The notes: generated from the letters alone by a model not told the origin. Counted from the stretch's first letter, positions 28,132 through 40,745 are shown. The stretch: DNA of 64,000 nucleotides from Mya arenaria (GCF_026914265.1 NC_069124.1:13599088-13663087), one strand, 5' to 3'. Numbers and translations are program-made.

Positions 28132-28704
28132 CTCTGCCCCTAAACCAGCTCTTTTTACGATTTTTGATATTTTATGTGGCTGGTGTAGGGTCAGAGGAAT
28201 TTCTATAGTGAAAATGTGGGACTTTGCTCCCCCTCGCAGGAGAGGATCTTAAATCAATATATCTCTGTAACCATGCATTGGATTAATATTTCAATGTTAC
28301 AAATATATTATCAATATATTTATTAACCTATCTGAACTTTAACTTTTGTTTTTTAAACCATTAGGTCTTAGTTAGAGGCAATCCAATTCAGAGTTATCTG
28401 ACAAATCAAATGCCTCATGTATAAATGTACTTATGCCATACATATTTTCTGTAACCTTTACCACAACATATCTGAGGTGTACAAAACATTTTTTTCTGTT
28501 CAGATAGGTTCAATAATATCTAGATAACAGATGCATAGTGTTAAAATGTTTATTAAATGATGTTTTACAAAGATATAGTGGTTTAAAGTTCCTCTCCTGC
28601 GAGGGGGAGGAGAGTCCCACATTTTCACTATAGAAATTCCTCTGACCCTACACCAGCAACATGGAATATCAAAAATCGTAAAAAGGGCTGGTTTAGGGGC
28701 AGAG
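28132..28704. mobile_element. Foldback element with 122-bp arms nested in the 5.5-kb element
   Basis: 28132-28253 and 28583-28704 are inverted copies differing at only a few positions, from CTCTGCCCCTAAACCAGC on the outside to CCCCCTCGCAGGAGAGGA on the inside. The 330-bp centre is AT-rich and non-coding. Arm similarity well above other repeats here suggests recent origin or arm conversion. Confidence 0.9.
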
Positions 28705-28763
28705 AAGTCTTTGAAATTATGTAAATTCATGCCGTTACTAACTGAGCCACTGTTTACTCTGAG

Positions 28764-28835
28764 GTCCCCAGCTAGCTCAGTTAGCGGTAGAGAGCAGGAT
28801 TTCTAGTGTCACGGGTTCAATCATCACCAGGTATA
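28764..28835 (+). mobile_element. tRNA-derived SINE head or tRNA pseudogene
   Basis: It contains a box A-like TAGCTCAGTTAGCGG and a box B-like CGGGTTCAATCA at roughly tRNA spacing, starting GTCCCCAGC and ending ACCAGGT. The acceptor stem does not pair cleanly, so a functional tRNA is unlikely. Confidence 0.65.
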
Positions 28836-28904
28836 TATGCATTACTGGAAAAATAATTAAATATCTAACAAGAAATCACAAATGGAGGGGGCAAAATTTA
28901 GCTC

Positions 28905-29480
28905 AACTATTATTGGTAAATACCGCCAAGACACACAAGCTAGGACACTAAGACACTAACAGTAGTGGGTAATCTATTTCAAAGCTTTAAAATATGTACT
29001 GAAAAACATCAATTATAATGTTTTAGTCCGTCAAAATCTAAATAACGTGTTTTAATAGTGTTAAATAGCCCATGCATATTATGAGTGCCATGAGAGGTAC
29101 TGTTTCATAAGAAACACTAATAGTTAATTGGTTGACGACAAACCTAAATAACCACTAGGATTTAGGGCCAGGGTAGGGTTAATAAGGGTTAATAAGATCA
29201 ATTTCTACTTGATCCGGCAAGGTTAATAACATAGAAATAGACATTCTAAACCAGTAAAGACAAAGGGGAACATTTGGTTGAGACTTTGAGCCCTTTCTAC
29301 ATTTTTGTAATTATTACAAACAAAAACGATTTTAACCGGTAAAAATGATTTTATGTGATTTTTTTTTTTTAGTTCTTGACTGCTTAATACCTAGTACAGT
29401 GCTTTAAAGTAGCTTTCCCTTAAAGTTGAGGTGTCTTTGCATGTCCTTGTGTGTCTTAGCGGTCCTGAGGTGGCTATTTC
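28905..29480. repeat. Second foldback with AAGACACACAAG arms
   Basis: The segment around 28918-28960 (CCAAGACACACAAGCTAGGA, CACTAAGACACT) and the inverse of 29430-29475 (CTAAGACACACAAGGACATG, CAAAGACACC) match as inverted repeats. The arms are imperfect, about 45-50 bp, around a 460-bp centre. Confidence 0.6.
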
Positions 29481-29729
29481 ACAAAGATTATTTGCAATGG
29501 TTCTTTTGTAACCCTTTAATAAGTTGAGCGATGTAGGACCACTATGTCTCTTGTCTAAATTAAAGATGGGAAGAGCCTAACTTGAGCTAAAATGAGTTGG
29601 AATATTGAAAATCAGTAAAACATTAAGCATTTTACTGTTTTAATCTTTTGAAGTTTGATCATACGATTGACTTGAGCATGAACAAATTTTCATATTTACA
29701 GGCCTTAGCTGTTTATCCAGATTTTTTCT

Positions 29730-30325
29730 TATTATCTATCGTAAAATATGTTGTTGTTTTTGTAAATTTATGATAGACAATAAGAATTATTTATATTTTT
29801 CTTATTTGTCCTATAATTACATGAAAACACAAGTAGTAAGTTTCTTACAGTCAATCATGGTTTTTGCTTTACTGTAATTATGTATAATTTGTTTTCGTAT
29901 TGTCTATCATAAAATACATTTATTAAAATTTATGATAGACAGTAAGAAAAATATTTCATGATAGATAATAATGAAAATAATTCCTGATAGACAGTAAGAA
30001 AAAAATTCATGATAGACAATAAGAAATATTTAATTTAAACATATGTATTAAAATTTATGATAGACAGAAAAATATTTCATGATAGACAATAATAAAAGTA
30101 ATTCATGATAGACCATAAGAAATATTTTTCATGATAGACAATAAGAAATATTAAAAAAAAAATTCTTATTGTCTATCATAAAATATGATAATATTTATGA
30201 TAGACAGTTAGAAAGATATTTCATGATAGGCAATAAGAAATATATATTTCATGATAGACAATAAGAATATTTTTTCTTATTTATCATTTACATAAAAAAA
30301 TATTGTCTATCATAAAACATGGTTT
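29730..30325. repeat. Array of TGATAGACAATAAGAA motifs in both orientations
   Basis: About 14 plus-oriented copies of TTCATGATAGACAATAAGAA variants and at least four inverted ones (CTTATTGTCTATCAT) lie within 600 bp, at irregular 25-60-bp spacing. The intervals are A/T-rich. Mixed orientation allows many hairpins. Isolated GATAGAC copies continue at about 31245, 31490, 31620, 31670 and 31820. Confidence 0.88.
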
Positions 30326-30584
30326 TCTTAATTGTCTTTCCTAAACATATATATTTTATTTATTTTCTAATATAAAATGAATCTTACATACTGGGATTAA
30401 TCTTATCAATAAAAAAATAGAAATGAACATTACTGTTCATTTAACTTTAACCATTGTTTATCTGCCATCATATGGCTTCAAGATAAGTTTAATGAATTTT
30501 ATTATAATAATAAGGTAATAAGTGATACTGGTTATGAAAGTTTATCTTAAAAGCAGGGGAGAGTTCAGGAATAGACGTTAGAGA

Positions 30585-30725
30585 GGGCATACCTAAGGGA
30601 CGTACTCCGCTCCCCAAGAAAGGGCATACCTAAGGGGCGTACTCCGCTCCCCAAGAAAGGGCATACCACGCCCCGCTCCCCAAGAGAGGACATACCTAAG
30701 GGGCGTACCCCTCCCCCCAAGGGTC
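30585..30725. repeat. GC-rich minisatellite, ~42-bp unit
   Basis: 3-4 tandem copies of a unit with GGGCATACCTAAGGGGCGTA and CTCCGCTCCCCAAGAAA. The third copy is shorter (lacks CTAAGGGG). It stands out from AT-rich surroundings. Confidence 0.9.
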
Positions 30726-30729
30726 CGCT

Positions 30730-32170
30730 AGACGTAAGCAATTTGTGAAGACATCAGAAAGACATACACGTGAACATAACACATCGGTGGCCTTCAAGTA
30801 GTGGTGATATTGACTTCATGGCATATCTTGCACATGTTCAAGGATTGCGTTCTGCTACAAGACTGGAGAAAATAACTTTTTTCTCAGTTTTATGGCATGT
30901 ATGCTTTTCTTGTTTTCAACAAATATCACACGGATAATGGATACATTTTCACCAGTATTGGAAATTGTTGGAAGACGTGGAAACTGTTGTTTATATACGG
31001 ATGAAGAAACATCAAGAGGACATAATTAAAGGAGGTTGCGCTGTTTGAATTTGTTGTTTTTATGAGTTCACATCGCCTGCACATGATGGCATTTGAAAGG
31101 TGTAGTTTATTAATTTCCACTCCTTTGAGATAGAATGCAAACTTTGAAGACTTTAGTGATGGGGCATGTGCCGGGTGTGCCATCCCCCCTCCCACGGAAG
31201 CGTTTGTGTTAACTGTTGGTCATTGCAATTGCTCATTGATCTGTGATAGACTGCAGACTGTGAGCAGAAATTATTGATTGGCAATTGAAGCCAATTCTAT
31301 TTCTTTCTCACTTACACTTGTTTGATCAATGTACTTTTCTTTATATTATCAAAGAACATATTTGATGCAAAAAATAAAATATATCAATTGATTTTGTTAA
31401 TATGTACCTTCAAATGTCCATAAAAGAAATGGTATATGATAGGGTTATTTTTGTATGACATACATAAATATCAATTAAAATATTTCTTTGATAGACACTA
31501 ACAACTTCGTATTAAAAGGTACATATTATTGAGATGCGGACAACAGTTTCATAAACGTGATACTTTTAAGCCTAAAATCTGTTTGCTCAATAGCCTATTT
31601 CGTCAAGCTAAATAATCTGTGATAGACAACAGTTTCAACGTATTTATAAACGTTGCATTAAAATAGTTCATGATAGACTCCTAACAAAGTATGGAATATA
31701 CTATAATATAGTAATATTGCCTTTCCTTTTATAACATAAAAGTAAAAAAAAAATATCACGACAAAGATGAACGACATTAATAATTCTGATGGCCTCAAGC
31801 AGGTCCGATCATAATTTAGGATAGACAACTGGGCCGACCAGAGGGAACACGCTCCTCGCGGTAGAAATTTGCCGTGGTATTTTTTTCAGGTAACACCGGT
31901 GCGCACCTTGCGAATCACGGAAACAACCGAAGATAATGGTCCCTAGCTTTATATGAATTTAGCTTCGTCACGGATTTATACAAATGCTTGTTGTCTACTG
32001 CTTGCTGGCTGTGTTATAGTACTGGATGTTTTCGCTTAGCATAACCTTAACTTATTAATTTGAATTATAAATAAACTATTCGTTCAGATTCACGCAAGCA
32101 GTTATTAGGCAGTAGTCAGCAGACATTTGTCAGTCTGTAGATAAAATCTAAAATTAACAAGTTTCTAATA
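30730..32170. other. Interior of the 5.5-kb element without a recognised gene
   Basis: Apart from scattered GATAGAC motifs, no transposase, DDE-like segment or other conserved frame was recognised. The 89-codon minus-strand frame at 30926-31195 shows no family features. Confidence 0.5.
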
Positions 32171-32500
32171 TATGGCAGCAATTTGGAATTAAGAAGTAGT
32201 AAAATCTCTAAATGTGCGTAACATTTGTATGAATGCACATGTAAGCAGTAATGATAGAACAAAGATTTACCATAATATCAATGTAATTTACATACAAGAA
32301 TAATACATTTATATGAATATCATATATGGCAGCTATTTGTAACTAAGATGTAGTAACATCTCTAAATGTGCGTAACAATAGTATGAATGCGCATGTTAGC
32401 AGTAATGATAGAATATAAATTTACCATAATATTAATGTAATTTACATACAAGAATAATCCATTTATATGAATTTATTTTTTACTTAAATACCCTTCCATA
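32171..32500 (-). repeat. Right terminal inverted repeat, with the subterminal unit duplicated
   Basis: The segments 32171-32322 and 32324-32474 are direct copies about 152 bp long. They share CTCTAAATGTGCGTAACA, GCAGTAATGATAGAA and TTTACATACAAGAATAAT. The outer copy plus the terminal TACTTAAATACCCTTCCATA forms the terminal inverted repeat; the inner copy is an extra subterminal repeat. Confidence 0.9.
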
Positions 32501-32506
32501 TAATTC

Positions 32507-33215
32507 AGTATTATAGGGAAAACGTTCACAAAAAGTATTTATACCCGCCTCAAAGAATGGGCTGTTTTTTTATCATTTGCACATTAAAGCTCAAATAGGT
32601 TTTAGAGCAAAGATGGGCATTGTTAACATTATTTTTGATTTAAATGCATTGATACATCATTGTTTTAATAATGATGACAAACGATTTTTACAACTGTGGA
32701 TTATTCAAAGGCATTCTGTTAGTTGGCAAAAGATATACAGACTAGGTATTAAAGTAAAATAATTGAATAGTACAAAGTCAATGTATACTACTGTTAACTC
32801 ACATGTTAGGATAAGTAACACAGGCGATTCCTTTGACTCGGTGTGAGGCAAGGTGAAATTTAATTCCATTTTTATTTGCTATGCGTCTAAACGATTTAGA
32901 GGAAAAGCTTTTCATAAAAGGTGCGCATGGCATCAATGTAAACACACTAAAACTATTCCTGTTTATGTTTGCAGACAACATAGTTATTTTTAGCAACTTC
33001 ACCAGAAGACATTTATTACGAAACGCTATGATCTCACAGTTTTAAACCTTGTATGGCAGACTGTGTGCGATGCTCATAGTTTCAAACAATGACTGCATCG
33101 TATCTTTGAAAAGTTTCTGCATTAGGTGCTCTGAATTGTATTCCTCCATCTGCATATAGAATTGGGATCTCTTATTATTGAAGTACTTGGGGTTTACCTA
33201 TAAGTTTATTAGTAT
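32507..33215 (+). mobile_element. LINE remnant, right part (RT domain)
   Basis: It continues the LINE from 26954: FSIIGKTFTKSIYTRLKEW, then AQIGFRAKMGIVNIIFDLNA, a degraded core and FADNIVIFS (a decayed FADD catalytic box), followed by scattered RT-thumb-like pieces (EVLGVYL-like near 33180). Many stops and frameshifts. It joins repeat family 2 sequence at 33215. Confidence 0.8.
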
Positions 33216-33390
33216 TAAGTTTCCTCAAGTTAATGCATACTTTGATAATATTTACCTTTGAGTTTTTTCTTTATCTAGGATTGTTGGGGTAAGAGTGAGG
33301 TTTGTGCATATAAACTGGTTAAAACCCCCAGTAAATTTACATTTTACTGACCGTTCCAAGACGGTACCTAACAATCCTTGTTACTATTTT
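33215..33390 (+). repeat. Dispersed repeat family 2, copy 2 (partial)
   Basis: It matches the first half of 25880-26240: AAGTTAATGCATACTTTGAT, GTAAGAGTGAGG, CCCAGTAAAT, GTTCCAAGACGGTACC. It directly follows a LINE RT remnant, so family 2 may be the LINE's 3' part. Confidence 0.8.
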
Positions 33391-33394
33391 CAAA

Positions 33395-36230
33395 ATTGCG
33401 CATGTCAACTTTTAACATAAATGAGAATGGAACATATGGAGATAACCTGTACATATCATAAACAGTTTAATTCTGAACTTAGAGAAATAAATCCCCTGAC
33501 ACTACCAAATTGTCAATAACACTAATACCGTAATTAGAAAAAGTTAACAATGTTCATATAACTAGATAAATAACATCTTATGCAATTTAAATCCAAAGCA
33601 TTGACACACTTATCAAAAGATCAAGGGCGTCTTCTTATGGAAGTGATAGGGATAAAATTAAGTTGATATATTACAAGATTTGTGCGATAACCTTCGCTTC
33701 TAGCCTGCTTCATTATCAGCGCATATGTTGTCACCTTTTGTTAACTTTCGTCGGGACTCTATATTCAAGCTCCAGTCCTAAACCACCAATTTAAATTTAA
33801 GTCAACAAAATCTGCAATAATCAAGCGAGGTTTGCCACGGTCATACTTTCCATCTCTGTTAGCTCTGCTAAGTTTAACATCAAATCAATGAATAATACAT
33901 TTCTGCAAATGTCAAGCACCTAAGCCATCGGAAGCAGTTCACTTCGGTCCATCGGAAGGGACACTTGGCGAACTGCCAGCGAATAGCATGTCTCCAGGGC
34001 CCTTTGGAATATTCCAGAACAGGCTATTTTCCCTTTTAGAACGGCATTATATATCGATAATACTTTCAAATAAATTCTCAACAATACGTTTTAACTGGTC
34101 GCTTTCATATTTCACAAGTTTGAGTTTTTAATAATCCTATTTTACATGGGGTTTGCACAGACGTTGCTAGTAATCCATCGTACTGGTAACTTATAAATGA
34201 ATAAGTGGGTTAAATGTCCTCGAGCTTTGATTCCATACAGAATTACCTATCCTTTACGGTTAACACTTGACTTGATCTGATCTAATAAAATTCAATAATC
34301 CATATTGTAAAATTGCGAGTTAATTTTGTTGACTTGAGTTTCTATAATATAAGGCTGGTCGAATTGGTTGGCTTGGGTTGCTGTTTGAACTTTTAACCCT
34401 TGAGCCCATTGAGTCCCTTGGCTGGTGGCCATTTTTCGTGTTTTATTTTTGTCTTTAGATTGCGGGAACCAGTTTTCCGTTTTCTTGGCATAAATGTTCA
34501 TTACATAACTTATCCACTCTTACAAATAAATCAATTTTAGACACTTTAATTCGACTATCCATTATTTCGAATTTTACATTCGAATACATTACAAGCATAT
34601 TGAATACATACAAGATAATCAAAATTTAGCATCAAAAAACGAGTTTTCAGGTCGCCACCTGATCAGAGTTACAATAGTTACGATGAGTTGCAGCAAAGTT
34701 GTCCAAAAGTGTTGTTTTTTTTCTATCTAAACTATCGGGCTACATGGGTTACAACCGGCTACATTGTAATCAATAAAAAATCCCATTTCGAAACGATTCC
34801 AAATTTATATGGACAAATGAAGCAAATATGTCTCTATAACATGACAAGGCTATTTGTACATCGTTCACATTAAACAATAGTAAAATATCAATTCATGCAT
34901 TAACACACTGGGCCTAATGCTGTTATGTTGTAATGTTGTTAGCACCGCTCTCTGGTCAATTTAAGTATAATTATGGTGAATGTGAATTTAATAATAACAG
35001 TATGCAGGCTCCGTTTGTAGATCGATGGTGTAATATGATACCATTGATGTTTCACAGTGACCTAGAGGTGTAACATGCTCAGGAAAGGATTTCATGTGAC
35101 TAAAAAGGTTATTTTACTATATTCAAGCTTCATTACCATTTACTTATGTACACTAGTGCATCAATACGTACAATGTGCAAGAGTATTATTTAGTTTGATA
35201 TTGCTTTGGGGTTGACATTGTTGGTTGTTGGTCGTTATTTTCAGTTATTTCTTTTTACATTTATTTTTTGTTAGATAAAATAACGTTAAAAGTTGCATAT
35301 TATTTATTGCATTTGAAATCACTTACACAAGACGTCCGACGATAAGTATTCAAAATGTTATTTAACAACTTTTACTCCAGCGATTGCTCTTCAGTATTTG
35401 TATTTATTTCATAGATTACAAACTATATCATCAGGAAATGTCATTTACGATGACGGAAAGTTCGTTGATGTTATCCTTTTCTTCTGCAAGTACCGATGCA
35501 AAATAAAACAAAAACGATGAGCTGTCACCTGAAACAGTACATATCCTCAAATGGTTTGTTTTCCAATAGAATCAATAATCAATATCAATTTGCAAAGCTG
35601 TTTGATTGTTGTTGTTTCCGAACAATATCTTATAGTTCTTTACTCATGCATATAGAAAACAAGAGTTACCAATGTCTTTTTATATGTTTGATGTATCTCT
35701 TATGTTCACACTCGTTACAGAAGTTTTGTTATTTCCTTAACCGTTGACGTTGTCACGAAATATGACTTTGGTAAAAGATTCATTAAGGAATCCTGAGACA
35801 CCTTAAGAAAAAGTCAATATTATCATTGTATTGGAGACGTTATGCTTTTAAGAACAAAGTGTCTACAGAAAATGACACTTATTATACATAATCGCAAACA
35901 AATATTTCTGAAGGTATATTCGAAAACAAAACCATATTCGTATCCGAAAGGTCTCCCGAAATTTAGCTGGCGAAAAGTTTCATTACGCTGCTGAGAAAGC
36001 TATCCCGTACTTTAATCGCGTATATCTTCTGGCAAGTAAATAATTGCTGTGAGTATTTTTTAGCATGCCGGTCTTATTTAGTGATGAGAGGGTAGATTTA
36101 TAAAGAACGTTCAACAATGGCTCCACGGACAGAAACATAAAGAGCATGTAGCGCATGTTTTACTGCGTAATTGTCCCTCATTCACTGTAACAACTTGGTA
36201 TCCGAACAGATGCAAACCAGCTCAGTAAAT
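33395..36230. other. Intergenic, nothing recognised
   Basis: AT-rich DNA. Open frames at 34292-34501 and 35496-35747 lack any family features or splice context, and are not called. Confidence 0.45.
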
Positions 36231-36234
36231 TAAA

Positions 36235-38790
36235 AATGTTATCGAATCACTGAAACAACCTTTAACTTCGGAGGAGATGGGATTCACTTTGCTTACCTAA
36301 ATATACAACATTTACTTAAAAAAATAGACGAAGTATAATTGCATTTACAGAGCAAAAACTTAGTTGTTCTGTGTGAAGCGTTTGTAAAAGACAAATTACA
36401 AAATGAATTGCTACAAGAAAACACCTGTAATAATAAAAGAATAAGTCTTTTTCATCAACATATGGCCCACTTTTATTTATATTAGTGATGCTTTGATTTA
36501 CAAACGACAAACTAAAATAGAAAGTACTGATATTGAATCTCTTTGGTTAGAAGTAAAGGGAAAACATTTCTGATACCTTAAAGTTAGTTTTGTTTATTGT
36601 CCTCATCTGGACATTTCAGATACTAGCAATGTATACTATTATGTTCTTAACTAAACTGTATTTAGTATTTTAGCGATTAAGAAAGTTACGACAATACTAC
36701 ATAGTGTGACCTAACCGTGAAATATGGATTTAAAAAGCTTGTTATAACGCCTACTAGGTAACACACAAAACAACAACAGTAAATACCCATTTATATAGGT
36801 TGTACTGGCTGTGCAGAAAACGTACCAGAATTATCAGTGAATAATCCCTATTCATGCTTCATTCAAAAAATATTTACAATAACTGTTTTAAAAGTTTTTA
36901 TCATAAATTCATTACAAAAAGATGTGTAAAGATGTTCAATGAACAAACTTTTTAAAAAGGCATAATTTCTTGGGAAATTGACGGTATTTGGACGATTGTC
37001 AATCCTAATGATGCATTAAATATGTTTTATTCCATTATTAATCAAGTGTTGACCAAACATCATCATATTAAGCAAAAACGAGTAGAATGTGATTACCAAC
37101 CATTCTGGTTTACTGAAGAAGTAAAAGCATCAATGTATATAGAATATAAATCTCTAAGAAATATAAACAATTGCCATGATTAGAAATGTAGAAAGGCATT
37201 TATTTTTGACGCTATGATAGGCAATAGTATATTTCATTTCAGTTATATTTTACCTTTCAGAGGAAAATTATACTAAGTATTTGATAAACGTGATGTAAAA
37301 AGATATATATTTGGCCTGATGAGGTTTGTCCAATTAACTGAGGTGATAATACAACATTGAGCTTTGCAACAATGCTAAATAAAAGTATACGGAAGGGGAT
37401 ATTTCCATATCTTTGCACGTGACCGATCAGGTGTCAGGCTCGGACGAAGATCCAAATAATGATCGTCCGATTTCAAAACTGCCCAAAATATCAAACATAT
37501 ATATAAGGCATATTGCAAATCAATTGCAATCTTACTTTCATTCTGAAAATATTATACATACAAAGCAATTTGGTTTCAAGGAAAACCATTCATGTTGTCC
37601 AGTATTTAAATAGAAGCATGGTTAAAGAAGTTGGCAAGTGCAAAGTTGTTGGGGTTTTATTTCTTGATTTAAGAAAAAAACCTTGATTAAGTAGATCTTA
37701 CGATTATTTTGCATAAACAGAAGCTATATCACGTTACGGAAATGCCATACTAGTGTGTGTGTTTTTTTTTTCAATTCTATTTAACTTATAGAAAACAGAT
37801 AGTTTAAGTAGAAAATATAAAATCAAACCTGCTTCAGAATTGTCAGGAGGAGCACCAACGCGATATATTCTTGGTCCGCTGTTATTTCTTATATATATTA
37901 ATGATATTGTTATGACAATATATTTATTTGCTGCTGATTCAACATTGCACAAATCAGGCTACAATTTAACAAGCGTCAAAAATCATCTACAAAAAATCAA
38001 TATATCAATATGAATGATTAGCGGCAAGCCTCCACAAAACAAAACTTGCCGCTTAACAAAATTAAACAATCAATTGCATAACCTTGTGCACAAATTGCTT
38101 GGAATCATTCTATATATATATATTATTTATTATATATTTATCTACTAAAGTCTCATCCACATATATTCAATTCAGTTAAAACATAATAATTATGTACATA
38201 ACAAGATATATGCGGCCATTCTATTGTAGAATTACAAGAGATCATAACACGTTTGCATATCATTTCAAAGTGTGCAGACTACTGCAAACACCACATTATA
38301 TATCATTCTATATTGAGACATAATAATATACTAAAATGTAGGTTGAGTCAGGTAATCCTGACACTAGGTGTCTATAATGATAATCTAAAATGACTTTCAA
38401 AAAAAGACTTTCTTTGCCAAAACACTCTATTTTAAACTTAACATTCTAATTAAGATAATGTTTAACCTCACAGTGGAGATACAACGTATGTTCTTTAATG
38501 CATATATACTTACGATACTTGGTTATTGGTGTAATATATGGGACAAAGACAATAATGTTAACACAAATAAAGTAGCAATTTTGCCAAAAAGGGCTGCATA
38601 AATCACCTCAAAAGACCAAAATGTTCGCCAGCCCATCAATTAATAGAATTTAAATGGTTTTTACCTTTACAGACATATTTAAGTTCCACTGAGCCACTCT
38701 TGTCTATATTACTATTAATTACACTGGTCCCTGTCAATGTAAACGATTTACTTAATTTTTAAATAATGAACACTTTTCAACTCGATCGGT
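36235..38790 (+). mobile_element. Decayed LINE of CR1/L2-like type (endonuclease, RT and C-terminal pieces)
   Basis: Plus-strand fragments in order. Endonuclease start: NIQHLLKKIDEV, LVVLCEAFVKD. Endonuclease middle: LESLWLEVKGKTF-like. Pre-RT: PNNDRPISKLPKISNIYIRH, QFGFKENHSC. RT core: VVGVLFLDLRK-like, GPLLFLIYINDIVM, LFAADST-like (FADD box region decayed). C-terminus: QKRA-like piece (38580-38600) and WLPL-like. Many stops and frameshifts; dead. Confidence 0.8.
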
Positions 38791-38934
38791 TTCATAACAT
38801 GATCTTTGTTTAAAGAGAATATTGCGAATAAATTAGCTTAAGATTGCTTTTCTTATTATAAAATGAAAGTATGGAACACGATTTCTGCTCACGTTAGGAA
38901 TGAAAAGAGGATAACTGTATGTAAATATAAATAT

Positions 38935-39090
38935 TTATATAAAAAAACTAAAGAAACAAGCTCAGTTGCAAAAACTTTAAACATAAACCCCGTTTAATGG
39001 CACAGGGTAAGCGCCAAAGACAAAGATCACAAAAAAATAACTCACAAACAAAAAACATTGAACAACAGCACATTACTCCAAAGATATCTT
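38935..39090 (-). repeat. Dispersed repeat family 2, copy 3 (inverted)
   Basis: It matches the second half of 25880-26240 on the opposite strand: AAACAAGCTCAGT, AACATAAACCCCGTTTAATG, GCACAGGGTAAGCGCCAAAG, ACAACAGCACA. Confidence 0.85.
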
Positions 39091-39094
39091 ACGT

Positions 39095-40490
39095 CACATC
39101 TTTTAAATAGTGTATCACAATGAGTACGATGCATTATATTCATGCTAAATTATTTCAACACATTTAATTGTAAATGATAGTGTCTGTCGGCGAGTGTATA
39201 GCATAAATTTTGTTTAACTTGCTACGTTACTAACATGCAAAACTGTGAACTTACGTGAAGGTGACTTCTTGGAATTCCATCTATTTCATATCATCAAACA
39301 TACCCCAGTCATGTGTATAATGATTTTTACATTAAAAAGGTCAACAGTGAAGTAAACTACATTAAGAGGATTGAGAAGACAAGTAAAATTGATTCTTAAA
39401 TATCAAATCGAAAATCGCAAATAAGAAATGTTTATATAGTTTAGTGCCAAACAAAACTAAGTAAGATTTGTAGTTACACCTGATAGCAAAACTCTTGCTG
39501 TAATAAGATATAATATAACAAGGATTGAAAGGCAAAGTCTCGGTGCTATCTTGCTTATGAATGAAACCATAGTCAGAGTCCATGCAGAACAGACAATCAT
39601 CAAGAAACACACAAGGCAAAACACAAACAAACCGCATTCCAATGTACCGTCAGTTCACAAACGCCCTTAAAACAACGCAGTCGATTTACACGTCAAATGA
39701 CATGACAGCAAAACGCAGTAATTTAAATCCCAATAGAATAATTAAAATAAAATGTTATCTTAAATTTTAAACATGTGTCATACTTCAAACACGTTTCGTC
39801 AAAAACTGTTTTACTTTCTGTTGTGTTCTTAATATTAATAGGCAAAATTAATGATTGGGTTTTATTAATAAATCAGCAAAATCGCAAATCTATTTTACTG
39901 TTCGATCGAAACTTAAATTGTTTATCGACTTTTTCAAGCAGTGATGATAAGACTTATAAAACTTGTATATAAATAAACGTTGTACACACTGCACCACCAA
40001 ATATCGTTATGACGTTATGTCAACCTTTATAGCAATCCCTCATCAACAAACCACAAGGTAAACTTCTTATTTTAAATACTTATTTATTATTAAGCCACTT
40101 GAGCCCTTAAGAACGCACGAGTCCTGCAAAATTGCACCTGTGTCGTAATAGATGGCCTGCTAGTCTCGTCGTTGTCAAAAGTCTCCAATATGCATAGACA
40201 TAATCTTTAAATACCAAACGTCGTTCTGAACATTGACAATTCATAGCGCTGTCATTTTGATTGAATTCATGCGACCCAAGCTATATATGAGTGTGTAGGA
40301 ATGCTACCTAATGACGACATCTTCACAAAAGAGATTTCCAGACTTATCGGTATGTCATATCGACAGTGTTTTCAAATGCAACTTCAAATAATTATCATTT
40401 TAATTGTATGTTCTTTAAATATCATTTTCCGGCGGCTTGAGCAAATATGACCAACTACGGTGTTTATACATTTGTGTATTTAAGATTAAG
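39095..40490. other. Intergenic, nothing recognised
   Basis: No gene or clear repeat supported. The region was searched for the missing last sulfotransferase exon without success. Confidence 0.45.
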
Positions 40491-40494
40491 TAAG

Positions 40495-40745
40495 CTATCC
40501 ATGTGTTGTTTCCAGTGGGGGCATCATTATCATTAGGATGTGGGGCACAGCCAGAATGTAGCCATAGTTAGAGTTATCCTGGTATTTAACGTGCACTAGT
40601 ATGAAGCAGTGTCACACGAAACGCGTTGCAAATTCCTCTAAGACGACAATTAGTATATTTTTTCAATGAGGAGGGAAATCGAACTTGTGACCCAAGGAAT
40701 CAGAGTCAAGCTTGTAACAATTAGACCTTGGATACGAAACACGAC
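40495..40745 (-). mobile_element. tRNA-derived SINE
   Basis: On the minus strand it starts with a tRNA-like head: AAGGTCTAATTGTTACAAGC as the degraded box A side, then GGGTCACAAGTTCGATTTCC as the T-arm/box B. A body follows with GTGCACGTTAAATACCAGG, GGCTACATTCTGGCTGTG and CCCACATCC, phrases typical of mollusc SINEs. Confidence 0.7.

Larger units (their letters stand above)
26955..32500. mobile_element. 5.5-kb terminal-inverted-repeat element with 6-bp target duplication, inserted into a LINE
   Basis: The left end begins TATGGAAGGGTATTTAAGTA and the right end is its inverted copy. Identity is high over about 125 bp (26955-27080 against 32376-32500), including TTATTCTTGTATGTAAATTA and TTAATATTATGGTAAATTTA. 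The flanks are TAATTC at 26949-26954 and TAATTC at 32501-32506. Removing the element and one TAATTC restores a continuous LINE frame. No transposase-like frame was recognised inside, so it looks non-autonomous or decayed. A 6-bp duplication fits Dada, IS3EU or Polinton-type integration; TAT at the ends would fit IS3EU as I remember that family. Confidence 0.9.

Noticed and set aside
28764..28835. Functional tRNA gene
   Set aside because: The acceptor stem does not pair properly and it sits inside nested repeats.
29730..30325. CRISPR-like array
   Set aside because: Animal DNA; irregular spacing, mixed orientation and no unique spacers of constant length.
34292..34501. 69-codon Gln/Asn/Lys-rich frame
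   Set aside because: Chance frame in AT-rich DNA; no supporting features.
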